A DNA stretch of 64,000 nt from Piezodorus guildinii. Lineage: Eukaryota; Arthropoda; Insecta; Hemiptera; Pentatomidae. Shown one piece after another: positions 10,408-21,532 of the stretch. A model generated the notes under the pieces. That model did not search any database. It was not told where the DNA came from and saw only the letters and a list, made by a program, of their open reading frames with translations. Within the stretch, counting starts at the first letter, position 1. Each line of letters begins with the position of its first letter. Made by a program: the position numbers and the translations under genes. The stretch spans positions 152,893,399 through 152,957,398 of the forward strand of contig CM041294.1 in assembly GCA_023052935.1 (NCBI GenBank). Reading direction: 5' to 3'.

Positions 10408-10510
10408 ATTTTTTTTTTAAGTGGCGCGACAGACCATGTAGGCTCTTGGCCACGCGGTGTAATCTGGTGGGAGAATACACACGCGTTACTCGTTGAAATG
10501 GAAGGAAAAC
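10408..10510 (-). repeat. SINE family V, 3' fragment
   Basis: GTGGCGCGACAGACCATGTAGGCTCTTGGCCACGCGG is the tail half of the SINE at 18030-18325, with its poly-A (poly-T here) next to it. Confidence 0.65.
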
Positions 10511-10511
10511 G

Positions 10512-10740
10512 ATTGTACAGTGGGAGTCCTAATTTTTTTTTCCAGGTTTTCAGGATATTTATCGAGTATCTAACATTGAGAAGAGGCTTGACAACATCAT
10601 ATTTATTAGGTATCCTTCGAAGAATGGCATAACCAAGATTTTTTAATTCTTTTTAAAAAATTCTAGAGCTATATACTGGTTTGAATCCGTGACCTAACCA
10701 GCGTGTAATATCTAATAATCTAACTATGGAATTTTTTATA
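10512..10740 (-). repeat. SINE family Z copy
   Basis: Contains CAGTGGGAGTCCTAA, the ATTTATCGAGTATCTAAC and GGTATCCTTCGAAGAATGGC blocks and a degraded B-box (GGTTTGAATCC reversed) of family Z. Confidence 0.65.
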
Positions 10741-10993
10741 CATGAATGAAGTTGTTTGAAAGTGGTTTTATAAAAATAAAATAAATTAATTATATTTTAG
10801 TTGTAGACAAATAAATTATTAAAAGAGAATATAATGCGTATAATAATGGTGTAGGGAGTGGTTAAATAGGAGTGGAGGACTGGCCATTATCCAGCGGCTC
10901 GAGAACACTAAGTGCCAACTGCCTTCGCATCGATCCCATCCAACCGCACCCACTCTCTTCACACTATTTAATTTCTAACATATATTATACCTT

Positions 10994-10996
<3 letters not shown>

Positions 10997-11051
<55 letters not shown>
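10997..11051. repeat. (TA)n tract
   Basis: About 55 bases of perfect TA dinucleotide repeat. It creates artificial tyrosine-isoleucine open frames. Confidence 0.95.
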
Positions 11052-11054
<3 letters not shown>

Positions 11055-11539
11055 CAAAATAAAATAAAAACAATTCTTAGAAAATATTTGTTGAACAAAA
11101 TTAAAATAAATTAATAGATAAGAGAGTTTAAATGTAGAAAATGAACCAATAATACCCCTCTTTTAAAGTATGATGTCAAGAATATAAATATCACACTTTT
11201 TAAGCGTCTTTTTGGGATGATTTGATTATTGGGTATTGGAAAAGTTGGGATTTGAATGAGGAGAGAGAATCAGCATGGCGGGTATGAATTCCAAAAAGTA
11301 GAGGATCGGACAAGGAAGGAACGATCAAAAGTTTTAGTCCTATGGGTACGGAAGTAAATGGTGCGATCTTGTTTTAAGTGAGTGGACTGAAGATTTAAAT
11401 TGTATGGGACTGTGGATGTAGGGAATTAATGATTTGGTAAATGTACATAATATAGAGAGATAGAGATTCTATCCTAAATTGTTTTTAATAACCAAGGTAA
11501 GTGAAGTCGTGTATTGACCGCACCAGGTTTTAATTATTT
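11052..11539. other. No gene seen, with a short X end
   Basis: Unassigned sequence. At about 11490-11535 AAGGTAAGTGAAGTCGTG and CCGCACCAGG match the terminal bases of repeat X in minus orientation. Confidence 0.4.
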
Positions 11540-12430
11540 ATTTTATCAAGTCCACTGGAGCCTTTATTGATGTAGAACAAGCATTTGACCGAGTCTGCCA
11601 CCAGCCATATTCCTCACCCTAACATTTTCCTATTAATGCGTTCCTACCTTACTGGCAGAACCTTTAAGGTAAACCATAACTTTTCCTATTCATCCATATT
11701 TTCCCAATCTGCAGGAGTGCCTCAAGGTATATAGTATCTTAGGTACAATCATCTACTCCGTTTATACAGTTGACATTCCACTCCATCCTCAAACTGTCCT
11801 CAATACTTATGCTGATGACAAGTGTGTCTTATCCGTCTATAATGATCCAACTACTGCATCCCAAACCCTTCAGTCCCACATCTTGACAAGCGCCTTACTT
11901 GGAATCCTCACACAAGACTGACAAGAAACTGCTCGAAGATATCGATTACTACAACACTTACTAGACAAACGTTCAAAACATCCAGTATATTACAAAAGAC
12001 TCACCTACATAACAATTATCAGATCTATTTGGACATATGGAATCGAGCTTTGGGGGTCTACGAAACCATGTGATTCCTCCCGCATCCAGTACTTACAATC
12101 CAAAATCCTTCTCTGAATACCCTTTATTTTGTCACAAATCTATGGAGGAATTGACCTAAATATACCATTTGTTGCAGACATAGCCCGTGATAGATACTCG
12201 TTTTTTCATTCTTAACTCCCATACTAACCCACACGTCCGTAAATTATCTTCCTCAGATATCCCTGATAACCTTAAAAGGCGACTGAAAAAAAGGTGGCCT
12301 TGGGACCTACTTCCTTAAAATAGTGGGCAGTTCTTTCTCAAGACATTTTCAGGACTTTTTTTTTTTTCATTCTACATATTTACTTATTGTGTTCTTTAAT
12401 ACAGGTATAAATTACTATAAATAATTTTTT
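11540..12430 (+). pseudogene. Jockey-type LINE fragment (J4)
   Basis: Degraded reverse transcriptase and C-terminal region of the family at 23479-28583. GAFIDVEQAFDRV near 11557 keeps the catalytic aspartate block. YADDKCVLS near 11810 keeps the two aspartates. WTYGIELWGSTKP lies near 12030. An internal deletion removes the segment between the reverse transcriptase palm and KRLTWNP. Ends in a decayed 3' UTR near 12430. Several stops and shifts. Confidence 0.8.
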
Positions 12431-12905
12431 TTTAAATTATCAAATCTATAATTATACAGGAGACCGGAATTAGCTGTGGAGTAGAATAGTGCTCCTTTCT
12501 GATTGCGGTTGTAGAACCATCTCTAAGATGTAGCCCCAACACACCCGAGAGCGGAGAAGACTTAATGGGGATATAGAGGACCCGAAGGAGGCCTTTGATA
12601 GAACTGACTAAGACATTGGAACCCCCGGGCCATCACAAACAGGCAGTCCCAGTACAAATAGTCTCCAGGCAGAAGATAGCGAGGCTCGCCCTGTTTGTCT
12701 TCCTTCCTGTCTCTGCGGGCTATCTGTCTCCTGGATCATCCTCTCTGTAGTGTCTATACAACTTTCGGTCGTTAGGAATTAGCATATTTGTGTGCTTTGA
12801 AAAAATTAGTGCGCGCCACACAAACTTTTAAGTAAAGTATAGGTTGAAAAGTTCTTGAGTGCAAGAGATTTTGTCCAGTAAGCGTTGAAGTTGCGCAAAA
12901 TATGG
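12431..12905. other. GC-richer stretch, unassigned
   Basis: About 12470-12780 is noticeably GC-richer than its surroundings (for example GAACCCCCGGGCC) but has no long frame, splice pair or repeat match that I recognise. Possibly part of an old LTR or DNA element. Confidence 0.35.
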
Positions 12906-13226
12906 GGTTTTTTCGTTCCTGTCTTGTATGAGGTTAACAAATGTTATCCTACAAAAGTATCTCGTGCTGATGATTTTTTCAATGATGCCAAAGGGGATTA
13001 TTAAAAATAAGAATATAACAAAAATAATTAATTAGAGCTTTCAAGAAGTAAGATGAATTTAAGAATCCGAGGAATATGATAGCCAACGAAAACTGAGTAG
13101 AAAAGGATATTAAACCTTACAAAGTTGTAGGAAATCGATGTCTGTTTAATATTCAGAGACTATCGAGATACATAAGTCTGTCCGGAAAGACAAAGTGTCT
13201 CAATATCGTTTTATATTGAGAATGAG
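12906..13226 (+). repeat. Dispersed inverted repeat R, left copy
   Basis: Matches 21533-21857 in reverse orientation, from TTTTTTCGTTCCTGTCTTGT to CAATATCGTTTTATATTGAG, including GGAAAGACAAAGTGTC and AGAAAAGGATATTAAA. Identity of the repeat is unknown. It contains no clear reading frame. Confidence 0.7.
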
Positions 13227-13440
13227 AATTAATTAAATTGATAGAAATTATGTTTTATCAAATAATATATTATATTATAATCTAAAACAATCAGTTAATT
13301 TTATTTGCTTTTTATCACTCTCTATGAACTTTTACAAGCTTATGTATAAGATAATATAATTTTATAAAATCTTGAGCTTTCCAACGGTATATTACTGTTC
13401 TTATTTTCAAGAACACAAAAATTACGTTAAAAATATTTTT
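13227..13440 (+). repeat. Repeat X fragment
   Basis: Middle of X: the AATCAGTTAATTTTATTTGC, CACTCTCTATGAACTTTTAC and CTTTCCAACGGTATATTACTG blocks. Confidence 0.7.
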
Positions 13441-14095
13441 ATAAGAGAGAGATACACTTTATTCAACAAGTGGTGCTGCCAAACTTAATTGGGTTGCTAA
13501 TAACACAGCTTATTTGTTTTTTCCTTAATGGACATTTTTTTATATAAATATATTTACATCTTTAAAATCTTAGCATGCAATATACATAAAAAATAATTTT
13601 TTTTTTTCTTTTAACATTTTTTTATAATGAAATGGATGCAGCACATCTAGAAGTATGCCCCCGCGATTACAAAAAAAAATGAGATGGCATAATAAAAAAA
13701 AAAAAAAAAAACATTTTTTTTTCTTTTAATTTTTGTTTTTTAACACTTTTTTTCCTTTTAACATTTTTTTTCCTATATTATTTTTCTGATTTTATTCTTT
13801 TTTTTTTTTTTCTTTTCTTGTTTACCTCTCAAATTTATTCAAACATAACAACACAAAGAAAAATTATTAATAATGATCACAATAATGCCTATTGCAACCA
13901 TATGAAACACCGCTTCAATATTAAATCTCCAGCATATACAATAAAAGTAATAAAATAATAATAATACCACAACAAATAGTTAAAATATTAAAACATACAC
14001 ACCATGTCCCTCCATCGATCCCTGTTTCGTTCGCTATGAGTAAATGTGATAGTGTATAATTCCCATCAAGTCAAGCACTATATTTCTGCTATCCT
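13441..14095. other. Poly-A/T-rich spacer
   Basis: Long thymine and adenine runs (for example 13590-13820) and simple sequence, no gene. Could include 3' UTR of the minus-strand LINE at 14096-14574. Confidence 0.45.
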
Positions 14096-14574
14096 TGCTG
14101 CGTTCTTGATATCGGCACCAATATCCTCCATGAAGCTCCTTGTTGAACTAGGTACAGTTCTGCGTGCTCCGAACTATAGGCCTCTACGTTGAAGTCTCTC
14201 TCGCTGAAGCTTTCGCGGAACTTTTCCTTGAGTTAAGGGATACATTTTTCTTAGATTTCTCTTCTTTTCCCTTTCCACTTTACTTGCCTGCTCTATGCCG
14301 TTGGATTCTTATCTCACGGTAGGATTCAGAATGATAGCTGAAATTTCGGTCTTTGAAAATGCCACGATATCAGCGTATCGCATAGATCCATCCGTATCCA
14401 CACAGTATACATCTTCAAAGCAGGCAAAGTCTCTTTCCTTAAGGAGCCTCATTAACTCATGTTTTACTTTGTGATGACGGCGTGTTATCAGGAGGGAGTT
14501 GTTGGGACATTTCTCCAGCACGTGAGCTGGTGTTTCAGGCTCTCTGTTAAATTTTCGACAGAGGGGCCCAAATA
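14096..14574 (-). pseudogene. C-terminus of a non-LTR element with a restriction-like endonuclease
   Basis: On the minus strand a zinc-knuckle-like CRKFNREPETPAHVLEKC is followed by NSLLITRRHHKVKHEL, a ~20 residue spacer, and SMRYADIVAF. This order is the signature of the C-terminal endonuclease of R2/R4/NeSL-type LINEs: the C-C-H-C knuckle, the RHN-like motif and the PD/AD motif. These elements use a restriction-enzyme-like nuclease where jockey uses an AP endonuclease. The open frame ends at 14309 and the remainder down to about 14096 is probably the decayed tail. The upstream reverse transcriptase is missing because a Penelope-like fragment abuts at 14572. Confidence 0.6.
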
Positions 14575-14730
14575 TAAGTTTCTGTTGTTCTCAGGTTTCA
14601 GTCAATGAATAAACAATTTTATCCATGCGACGTTTCGAGAATTTATTGTTCTCATAATCATGCAATTTTGAACAAAATAGTGTCTTAATTAGACATGTGT
14701 TGTCCAAAAACTTTAAAAGAACACAGTGTT
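14572..14730 (-). mobile_element. Penelope-like family B fragment beside a TA tract
   Basis: Shares TTTCAGTCAATGAATAAACA, GCGACGTTTCGAGAATTTAT and CTCATAATCATGC with 28954-29290 and 40497-41336. It then jumps by deletion to the internal AAAATAGTGTCTTAATTAGA block. Ends at a short (TA)n tract at 14731-14747. Confidence 0.65.
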
Positions 14731-14747
14731 TATATATATATATATAA

Positions 14748-15819
14748 TTGTTTCTCTAGCTGAGTAGAATATGTTGGTGTAAAGACACGCAAAACCAAAA
14801 GGACATATTAAAAACTTGAAGAAAAATGATATATTATATATTATTATAATAATCATTATATAACATTAAACAAAAATATTAAACATTATAATACAATATT
14901 TTTTTATTTTTATTTATTTGTCTTTAGGGCAATCCCCATACAAATAGAGTTGGCTGGCACAGCACAATTAATAAATTTATCACCAGCAAATATACAATAA
15001 TATAATTACAATTCGAATAAATATTTAAAACAAAAACAACAAAACACATATACAGCAGTAAGCATAAAGGTGTTGCTATCTTTATGATTAATTTCATCCA
15101 GCATATACATAAATATCATAAATTAAATATAAGCATATCAATAAATAAATCAAAAATATTAGTACTAAAGAGAATACTAATTCCCCACAAATTACTAACA
15201 AGTCCCGAAACCTTTAAGAATGATTAAAATTCTGAGAAAGATGTTGAAATCTTATTTTAAGATTCTCTTTGACCAAAATAAATAATTATTTCAGGTCTAA
15301 GAAAAATGATAAAACATACTTAAATAATTAACGATCCAAACCAAAAACTCGATTTTCTCGAAAATCACTCCAAATTACATCCTCCCTTACTACGGTGGAC
15401 TCTTCATATAATATCAATCACTCACTCACTGTTGGGAGCTACTATTTACTCTTATTTAAATGTTTCCATGAATACAATATAGTTCTTTTATCAAGTTTAG
15501 TTTATATTTATGTCTTGACTCCATAGAGAAGTAGATGATTGTAATGTGCTGCATGCACCAGATGTTTTATTTTATCGTTTAATACTCAGACAATATTAAT
15601 TTGCCTTAGATCAGGGATAGATCCAATTATTGGAGCAGTAAATAGAAACGCTTTCAAGGGGAGTGAAAACACCGCTTTGTGAGAGAAGCTTCCTTATTGG
15701 ACAACCCAGGAAAGGAATCGACATTACCTTTTTCCACTACTCTGTTTGATTCTTACTTACCAGATTTTTTTTCCCATCCAATATAGAGCTCGTAAAACAG
15801 TGGTTTAGAGGCTGTGCGA
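14748..15819. other. No gene seen
   Basis: AT-rich. Several repeats may be hidden here, but only a general likeness to old SINE or X sequence can be suggested (for example about 15600-15700). Confidence 0.4.
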
Positions 15820-15950
15820 TGTTAGGTACTTGTTAATGATCCCTATCCTAATTAAACATGGATTGGTAAAATTTAGTACTACCCCTGTAGCATCGTCCGA
15901 TTAGCCATAGCAGCATAAAGTGGTGTTAAATGAATTAACAAATGATAACT
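15820..15950 (+). repeat. SINE family Z, 3' part
   Basis: TTGTTAATGATCCCTATCCTA through AGCAGCATAAAGTGGTGTTAAATGAAT matches the end of family Z. Confidence 0.7.
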
Positions 15951-16009
15951 GTTTTTTATACCAAATAATTATTAGGTCTAGCAAAAATGGAAATTATTTG
16001 GATTATCAT

Positions 16010-16170
16010 TGTGGATGTAATTAGTTGACCGTTGAGAATTACTGGAAGGAATTAGTCCGGGTGGCGGTCATTAAATGAAACAACTAAATAGTTTCAACTA
16101 TTTTATTGTTTGCCAACGTTTCGACCCCCTTTGTGGGTCATCATCAGGGCGCATGGTGGGAGAATGGAAA
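16010..16170 (-). mobile_element. Short internally deleted copy of the Penelope-like element at 114-1629
   Basis: Begins TGTGGATGTAATTAGTTGACC, the extension end, and matches up to TCATCATCAGGG. It then jumps directly to GCATGGTGGGAGAATGG, which in the larger element lies about 250 bases further in. A ~160 base derivative, inserted in an X copy. The hammerhead-like core lies at 16119-16147 on the minus strand and is unchanged. Confidence 0.75.
16119..16147 (-). ncRNA. Hammerhead-like core in the short Penelope-like copy
   Basis: Same bases as at 223-251: CTGATGA, helix GACCC/GGGTC, GAAAC. The motif has survived in a copy that has lost nearly all else. Confidence 0.55.
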
Positions 16171-16740
16171 CTCATTCTCAAATTTGACAAAAAAATATTT
16201 GTTCTCTGCTCTTCTTTAGCTGATTATTAAATTCCTTCAAATTTTATATTTAGCCTTTATATATCAATCCTATAAAAATTTCATGGATTTTTTTTTTTTT
16301 TTTTTTTTTGGAATATACAACATTAAAGGTACATAAGAAGAAAATTAATTATAAATTCTGCATTTCATCCCTGTCAGACTATTTTTATTGAAACGAAACC
16401 TATATATTATTAAAATTTTACATTGATATAGCGAGTTTAATCAAAATCATTAGAGGCAATTTTGAAAAAGAAAAATGCAAAAAGCATGGTATAAAGTGGT
16501 TCTTCTGGTAAGCCGATTTCGATGAAAAAGTTTTTGTAGCACCTTGGGCGTACAGCTGTTTTAAATATGAAATTTGAGTGTTATGAAAATTATATTTTGC
16601 GAGCTAGTGTACACTAAACACGCACACACACATATACCTTTTTGCAAGACTTGGTCATTTTGACTCAGGGGATCCTTAAATGTGTATTTCCGGTAAAAAC
16701 TGGCATTTAAATATTTTTACGATCGCAATCTGTTCCCATA
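16171..16740 (+). repeat. Repeat X copy after the short Penelope-like insertion
   Basis: Continues X from CTCTTCTTTAGCTGA to TTTTTACGATCGCAATC with a poly-T insertion near 16290. Includes the CATTGATATAGCGAGTTTAA and CCTTTTTGCAAGACTTGGTC blocks. Confidence 0.75.
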
Positions 16741-16741
16741 T

Positions 16742-17117
16742 TGCGTAAAAAAGGAATAGTTCAAGTATGAAATTCCTTTTTTATTTTTTCAGTGTTCTTT
16801 CAAAGTTTGTCTAATTAAGTACACATGTCTAATTAAGACACTATTTTGTCCAAAATTGTAAGTAATTTTATAATAATATCTTTAATGTAAATCATAATTT
16901 AAAATATATATGTACCTCCTGTATGAGTATTTATTGTTGAATGTATTCTTTTCTATATCTCTAGCAATACATCATAAATTAATTATTGTATAATAATATT
17001 AATGTTCTGTTTTTTTGTTTTTCCATTGTTAAGGCATGATTATGAGAACAATAAATTCTCGAAACGTCGCATAGATAAAATTGTTTATTCATTAACTGAA
17101 ACCTGAGCACAACAAAA

Positions 17118-17120
<3 letters not shown>
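16742..17120 (+). mobile_element. Penelope-like family B, one arm, ending at a TA tract
   Basis: Full single arm: GGAATAGTTCAAGTATGAAA at the inner end, ACACTATTTTGTCC, GCATGATTATGAGAACAATA and TTCTCGAAACGTCGCATAG, then TTTATTCATTAACTGAAACC at the outer end. It joins a perfect (TA)n tract at 17121-17173. The GAGAA/TTCTC helix followed by GAAACG is hammerhead-like, but the first core box is not kept. Confidence 0.65.

Positions 17121-17173
<53 letters not shown>
17121..17173. repeat. (TA)n tract
   Basis: About 53 bases of TA repeat at the outer end of the Penelope-like family B arm. Confidence 0.95.
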
Positions 17174-17176
<3 letters not shown>

Positions 17177-18029
17177 AACTATCAAGTTGTTAAAGTTAAG
17201 TGCGAATATATTAGTTAAGTTGAGAACTTAGACAAAGACCGAAGTCCGATCGATGGGGAATGAAGGAGCAGGAAGTGGCTAGAGGCACATACTGTCACTA
17301 AATTTAGCCAGGGTTATTGCCTGCCTCTAAGTCTCACATCCAGCATGGCGTTCTTAACTATCTACCTTCATGGTGTGGGTGCACGCTTCGTTAATTTGTG
17401 GTTGTTCTTTTACAGGTCATATATATTGTGCTCGTTGTAAGAGGTTCTTCAAGTTGCAGAGAGATGCCACATTTCTATGAGTTAAAGCCATATAGACTGA
17501 CCCGTTATTTTATATGCGAATATATGAAAAAATAAATTAAAAGGTAGAATAGGTTGATACAATTTTATTTTATCTTTTTATGACAAATACACTCAAATAA
17601 AACTTGTAAATGCGGTTAAAAAAAGTTGAAGAAATCAAACAGCAAAAATACAATATGTAGTATAAACAAACAAAAATTTAAACTATCAACACTTTTAGAT
17701 AAGAATTTATTCTAAATATGGAATAAGACACTTCTGTCTCACTTTTGGGAGGCTTTAGAGAGATGTAAAACATCAAAAAGCGTCTTAAAATTTAAATAAT
17801 CGTATGCGAAATTCGCCCCTATTTTTATAAGTCTTTCTACTAGGAAAAAAATCCCTAAATATAAACGACCAAAAGAAGACCGCAGGGCATGTTCAAATAT
17901 AGTTGGGGAAATCTGTTGGATGATAAGTACGAAAACCAAAGTCATCCCTCCAAGTATTTAATCTTCTACGAATTTTGAACACAATTTGGGAGACTACGGA
18001 GGCGGGTAAAATGTTTTTTATTTTATTTT
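17174..18029. other. No gene seen
   Basis: Unassigned. A minus-strand frame at 17739-17945 (68 codons) is hydrophobic but has no recognised family or splice context. Confidence 0.4.
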
Positions 18030-18325
18030 ATTTTTTTCTCTGGCACGAAAGGCCATGTAGGCCCTTGGCCGCGTGGTATAGACTCCTGGGAGAATATGTT
18101 CACGTTTCTCGATGAAATGTTTAGGGTATGGTCATCACTCCTTACGCCTATTTTTACGAGTTGCCACCAGTAGGCTGACGAGTCTCACTACCCGGAGGAG
18201 AGACTGTGAATGATTCCCCATTTAATTATATTCTTATAAAAGTACCGCTGGGACTGGGAATCGAACTCACGACTCTGGCGTGGGAGACTAGCGCGCTAGC
18301 CACTCAGCCACCGGCTTCCAGCTTT
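18030..18325 (-). repeat. tRNA-derived SINE, family V
   Basis: Minus-strand head TGGCTGAGTGGCTAGCGCGC (A-box) and GTGAGTTCGATTCCC (B-box) are the internal RNA polymerase III promoter of a tRNA-like sequence. The body follows with AGACTCGTCAGCCTACTGG and GGCCAAGGGCCTACATGGCC, ending in an AAAATAAAATAAAA tail. About 295 bp. Not a tRNA gene: the acceptor and anticodon arms do not fold as one, and it has a long body and tail. Confidence 0.85.
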
Positions 18326-18554
18326 TTATCTACACTACTTTTATTCATTTCTAACGAACACCTTTGGTGGTCTGAAGACTGAAGGAATTCAGCATCTATG
18401 GTTGTGTTTTTATAAATTAAGTGGTTCTTATATTTCTCAAGTAATTCATAATTGAGTTGATTTAGTGATATTATACTAGCTTTTGGAAGAGATAAGAGGT
18501 TAATTTATTTCTCACTTCATATGAGCTTTCTTCTAGTGCTAATTTGTTTGTTCA

Positions 18555-18820
18555 TTTAACGTCATTTTATGCTACTGTGGATCTTACAGTGGGAGCCCTA
18601 TATTTTTCCTATCCAGGTTTCATTAGGATAGGGATCTTTAACGAGTACTTGACATCGCACAGGCTCGGGACCACTTTTTTACGTTCCTTCCGAAGGACGG
18701 CATAACTAAGGATTTTTTTCTCCCATTAAAACATTCAAGGACCACCTGCTGGTTTGAACATGTGGCCTTTGGCATAAAAGGCTGTTATGCTAGCCATCAT
18801 GCTACATGTGATACCCTAGT
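18555..18820 (-). repeat. tRNA-derived SINE, family Z
   Basis: Minus strand: GATGGCTAGCATAACAGCC (A-box region) and CATGTTCAAACC (B-box), then GTGGTCCTTGAATG, the GCCGTCCTTCGGAAGG block, GTACTCGTTAAAGATCCCTA and GTAGCATAAAATGACGTT. A useful reference for the family. Confidence 0.85.
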
Positions 18821-18934
18821 GTTAATTTAAACAATGCTAAATAAGAAACCGTAAATCATCTATTCCGGTGAAAACTGGAATTCGAAAATTTTCACGATAC
18901 TTTCCCTACCTATTTATTTAATGTGTAGGTTTGT

Positions 18935-19208
18935 TTTTCGGTTGGCGCGATAGACCTTGGTGGTCCTTGTTTTCTTAGGTTTACACGTCTCCATACTCGA
19001 ATGACATTTTATAGGGGAGAGTCATCAATTCCTTACGCCTATTTTTTTGTGAGTCGCCATCAATTGAGTGACGTGTCCCACATACCCGGGGACGAGGTTG
19101 TGAGTGAATCCCCATTTAATCGTATACTTAAAAAGTCCTCCTTGGACTGGGGTTCGAACTCACAACCTTTTACGTGGTAGGCTAACGCGCTAGCCACTCA
19201 GCCATGGG
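18935..19208 (-). repeat. tRNA-derived SINE, family V, second copy
   Basis: Same order as 18030-18325, with A-box TGGCTGAGTGGCTAGCGCG and B-box GAGTTCGAACCCC at the right end and the diverged tail at the left. Less well preserved. Confidence 0.8.
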
Positions 19209-19299
19209 ATCTCTCCAAATAGTAATACATTAGGTAATTGAAAGTAATTCAAATCCATTGCACAATCTTTAAAAAAAGTTATTAAATAACTTATGCGTT

Positions 19300-19725
19300 C
19301 GGGATCGGCAAAGAATTTAGCAAATTTTTTTTTCCTGTCAGACTAATCCAAAAAGAACTATATGATATAAAAGTCCGTTAAATTTTACATCGATATAGTA
19401 TGTTCAATCAAAATCGTCAGTGCCTTTTTTGAGAAAATCATAATAATGTGCAAAATGCATGATTTAAATTGGCTCTCGGTTTTACGATTTTGATGATAAA
19501 GTTGCTACAACATCTGAAATTTTAGTTTCATTAGGACTTTTCATTTTCGAGCTAGACTTACCACTGACACACAGGCTTGGTAGAAAACTGAAAATCAAAA
19601 ATTTTATAATCGCAATACTTTCCCTTACAATATATTTCATATATAGGTAAGTGGAAGTAATACAAATATGTTGCCCAATGTTTGAATAAAAAATTAAATA
19701 AACATTCAAGATTGGCAAAGATTTT
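19300..19725 (+). repeat. Repeat X, diverged copy
   Basis: X blocks in order: CTGTCAGACTAATCC, AAATTTTACATCGATATAG, AAATCGTCAGTGCC, TTAGTTTCATTAGGAC and CGCAATACTTTCCCTTAC. Confidence 0.7.
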
Positions 19726-19964
19726 TTTTCTTAAAATTGTAAATTAATTAATTACTTTGGGTAATTGGTAGGAGGGAGAGGCGAGTGGTGAAGAGGAGAA
19801 CAAACACCGCGAAGCAGCTATTGAGCAAACTGGTTAACTACTCCTTCACCAGCTCTCTCTCTAGGCTGTCATAATATTATACAGCTCAACATTATATAGC
19901 TCTAGTAACATAACACTTATCTTATTAGCTCCAAATTAAATTTAATTATTTAAAACACATAACG

Positions 19965-20105
19965 TTCAAACTAGGAAGAGACACCTGCCAAAAAAATGTT
20001 TTTATCGGTGACAACCATATTCCTCATACAAGTAGAGTACATTACTTAGGACTGACATTCGATCAAATGTAGTCCACACATCAAGGTGAAACGAAAGTCT
20101 ATCAA
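19965..20105 (+). pseudogene. LINE fragment, jockey-like subfamily 2
   Basis: Reads CQKNVFIGDNHIPHTSRVHY followed by LGLTFDQM, the region just after the reverse transcriptase active site in jockey-like LINEs (the YLGL block). A stop follows. Related to the pieces at 36625 and 39720. Confidence 0.5.
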
Positions 20106-20345
20106 GCAATAGCTGAAGACCACACGGTGTTACCTGTGTTGTAGGGGCTAGTATAACAGCTTTCTCTGCCCAAGGTCTCGGGTTTAAACCTGGAAATTAT
20201 GCTGTCCTTTGAAGGGTACATAATAAGGTGGTCCCAAGCCTGGGCGATATCAGCTCGTTAAAGATCTTTATAGCGACAGCTTCACGCGCTCGCTAAAAGG
20301 TCTTGCGCATGCGGCGACTATACGTAATTCCAAGGATAGACAAAA
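20106..20345 (+). repeat. SINE family Z, truncated copy
   Basis: GGGGCTAGTATAACAGC and GGTCTCGGGTTTAAACC (A- and B-box regions), then GTGGTCCCAAGCCTGGGCGA and CTCGTTAAAGATC, after which it stops. Confidence 0.7.
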
Positions 20346-20394
20346 AAAGATCTTTAACTTAATAATATGGTTATATCGTAACTTGTTTGTTTGT

Positions 20395-20665
20395 TTAACA
20401 CCACTTTATGCTACTATGGCCAATCGGACGATGCTACAGTGGGAGTCCTAAATTTTTCATTTGCATGTTTTATTAGGATAGGGTCTTTAACGAGTACCTG
20501 ACACCGTACAGCCTCCGGACCACCTTTTAACGTCCCCTCCGAGGACGGCATAACTAAGGATTTTTTACTCCCATTAAAAAATCTTAGGACCACTTGCGGG
20601 TTTGAACCCGTGACCTTTGGCATAGGAGGCCATTGTGCTAACCACCCAGCCACAAGTGATCACAT
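20395..20665 (-). repeat. SINE family Z, well kept copy
   Basis: Full order of the family, from GTTTAACACCACTTTATGC at the tail to GGGTTTGAACCCGTGACC (B-box) and GCTAACCACCCAGCCAC (A-box side) at the head. Confidence 0.85.
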
Positions 20666-21532
20666 ATCGTAACTTATTATATTGTATAATATAATAAGTA
20701 TACTTATTATATACTTATTACATCATTGTAGATACCGTTTTTTATGCTACTGTTATGATATTAAATAAACCATACGAGATATATTGACCTAGATACAAGA
20801 CACTATTCTGGTAGATAAGCGCTCTATTAATACTATATTTAGGTACATTGGGACCCCAAGAATTAGCTCAGCTCTTCAGATCTCCAACCTGCTTCTACCA
20901 GGTTGTATGTCTCTTGGTCAGAGTATCTCTGCTTTTTTTATCCTGAGTGTGGTCTATCTTTATTTCTCTCCCTTCAGAAACCTTTTGTTTCTATCCACCT
21001 TACTAGGTCATTAGGAGTCCTATCCGCTGCTATATAGCTTCTACCTCTGTGGGCATTTCTTCCGAACGCTAAGCGGTATTCGGTCGCTCGCTCCCTACCT
21101 GACAGGTTAACCTTATCCCCAGTGCTGCGGCTCGAGCTTCTACCTTGGCTGGCACCTACCTCTATCATACTCCCTTCCTAAAATGAACGCTCATTGTCAA
21201 GGTTAACAAAAAAGAGCTAAATAACTTGTTGATGTGAATGGCAAATATGACTGACTTAATCATAGACGTGAATACGATTACACTTTCTAGATCCGGAATC
21301 TCCACCGTCTGACATTTCATTAAACTGTTTTAGACTTCTTGTTATGCTCTACTACTCTAAATTTCCTAAACTGCCAGTTTACCAAACCAGTTAGTTTCCA
21401 AATTATTCCTTACTTTCTATTTGTCTTCAGCTTTGGATGACCAGTAAATCATACTAAAGATTGCCCATATATTTGAAGAACCTTTTAGATTTTTTTCGGC
21501 AAGGACCATTTATCGCATAAATAAGTCATAAT
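20666..21532. other. Unassigned, with one GC-richer open frame
   Basis: A minus-strand frame at 20974-21168 (64 codons) contains RTPNDLVRWIETKGF preceded by arginine-rich sequence. It may belong to an old LTR element, but I do not recognise it. The rest holds no gene. Confidence 0.35.

Noticed and set aside
10872..11054. Open frame ending in a long tyrosine-isoleucine run
   Set aside because: It is the translation of a (TA)n microsatellite. The same applies to frames over 17121-17173, 38896-38951, 39680-39719 and 59440-59480.
18240..18325. Possible tRNA gene
   Set aside because: A- and B-boxes are present, but the sequence is the head of a SINE with a long body and A-rich tail. The same holds for 20590-20660 and 43610-43673.
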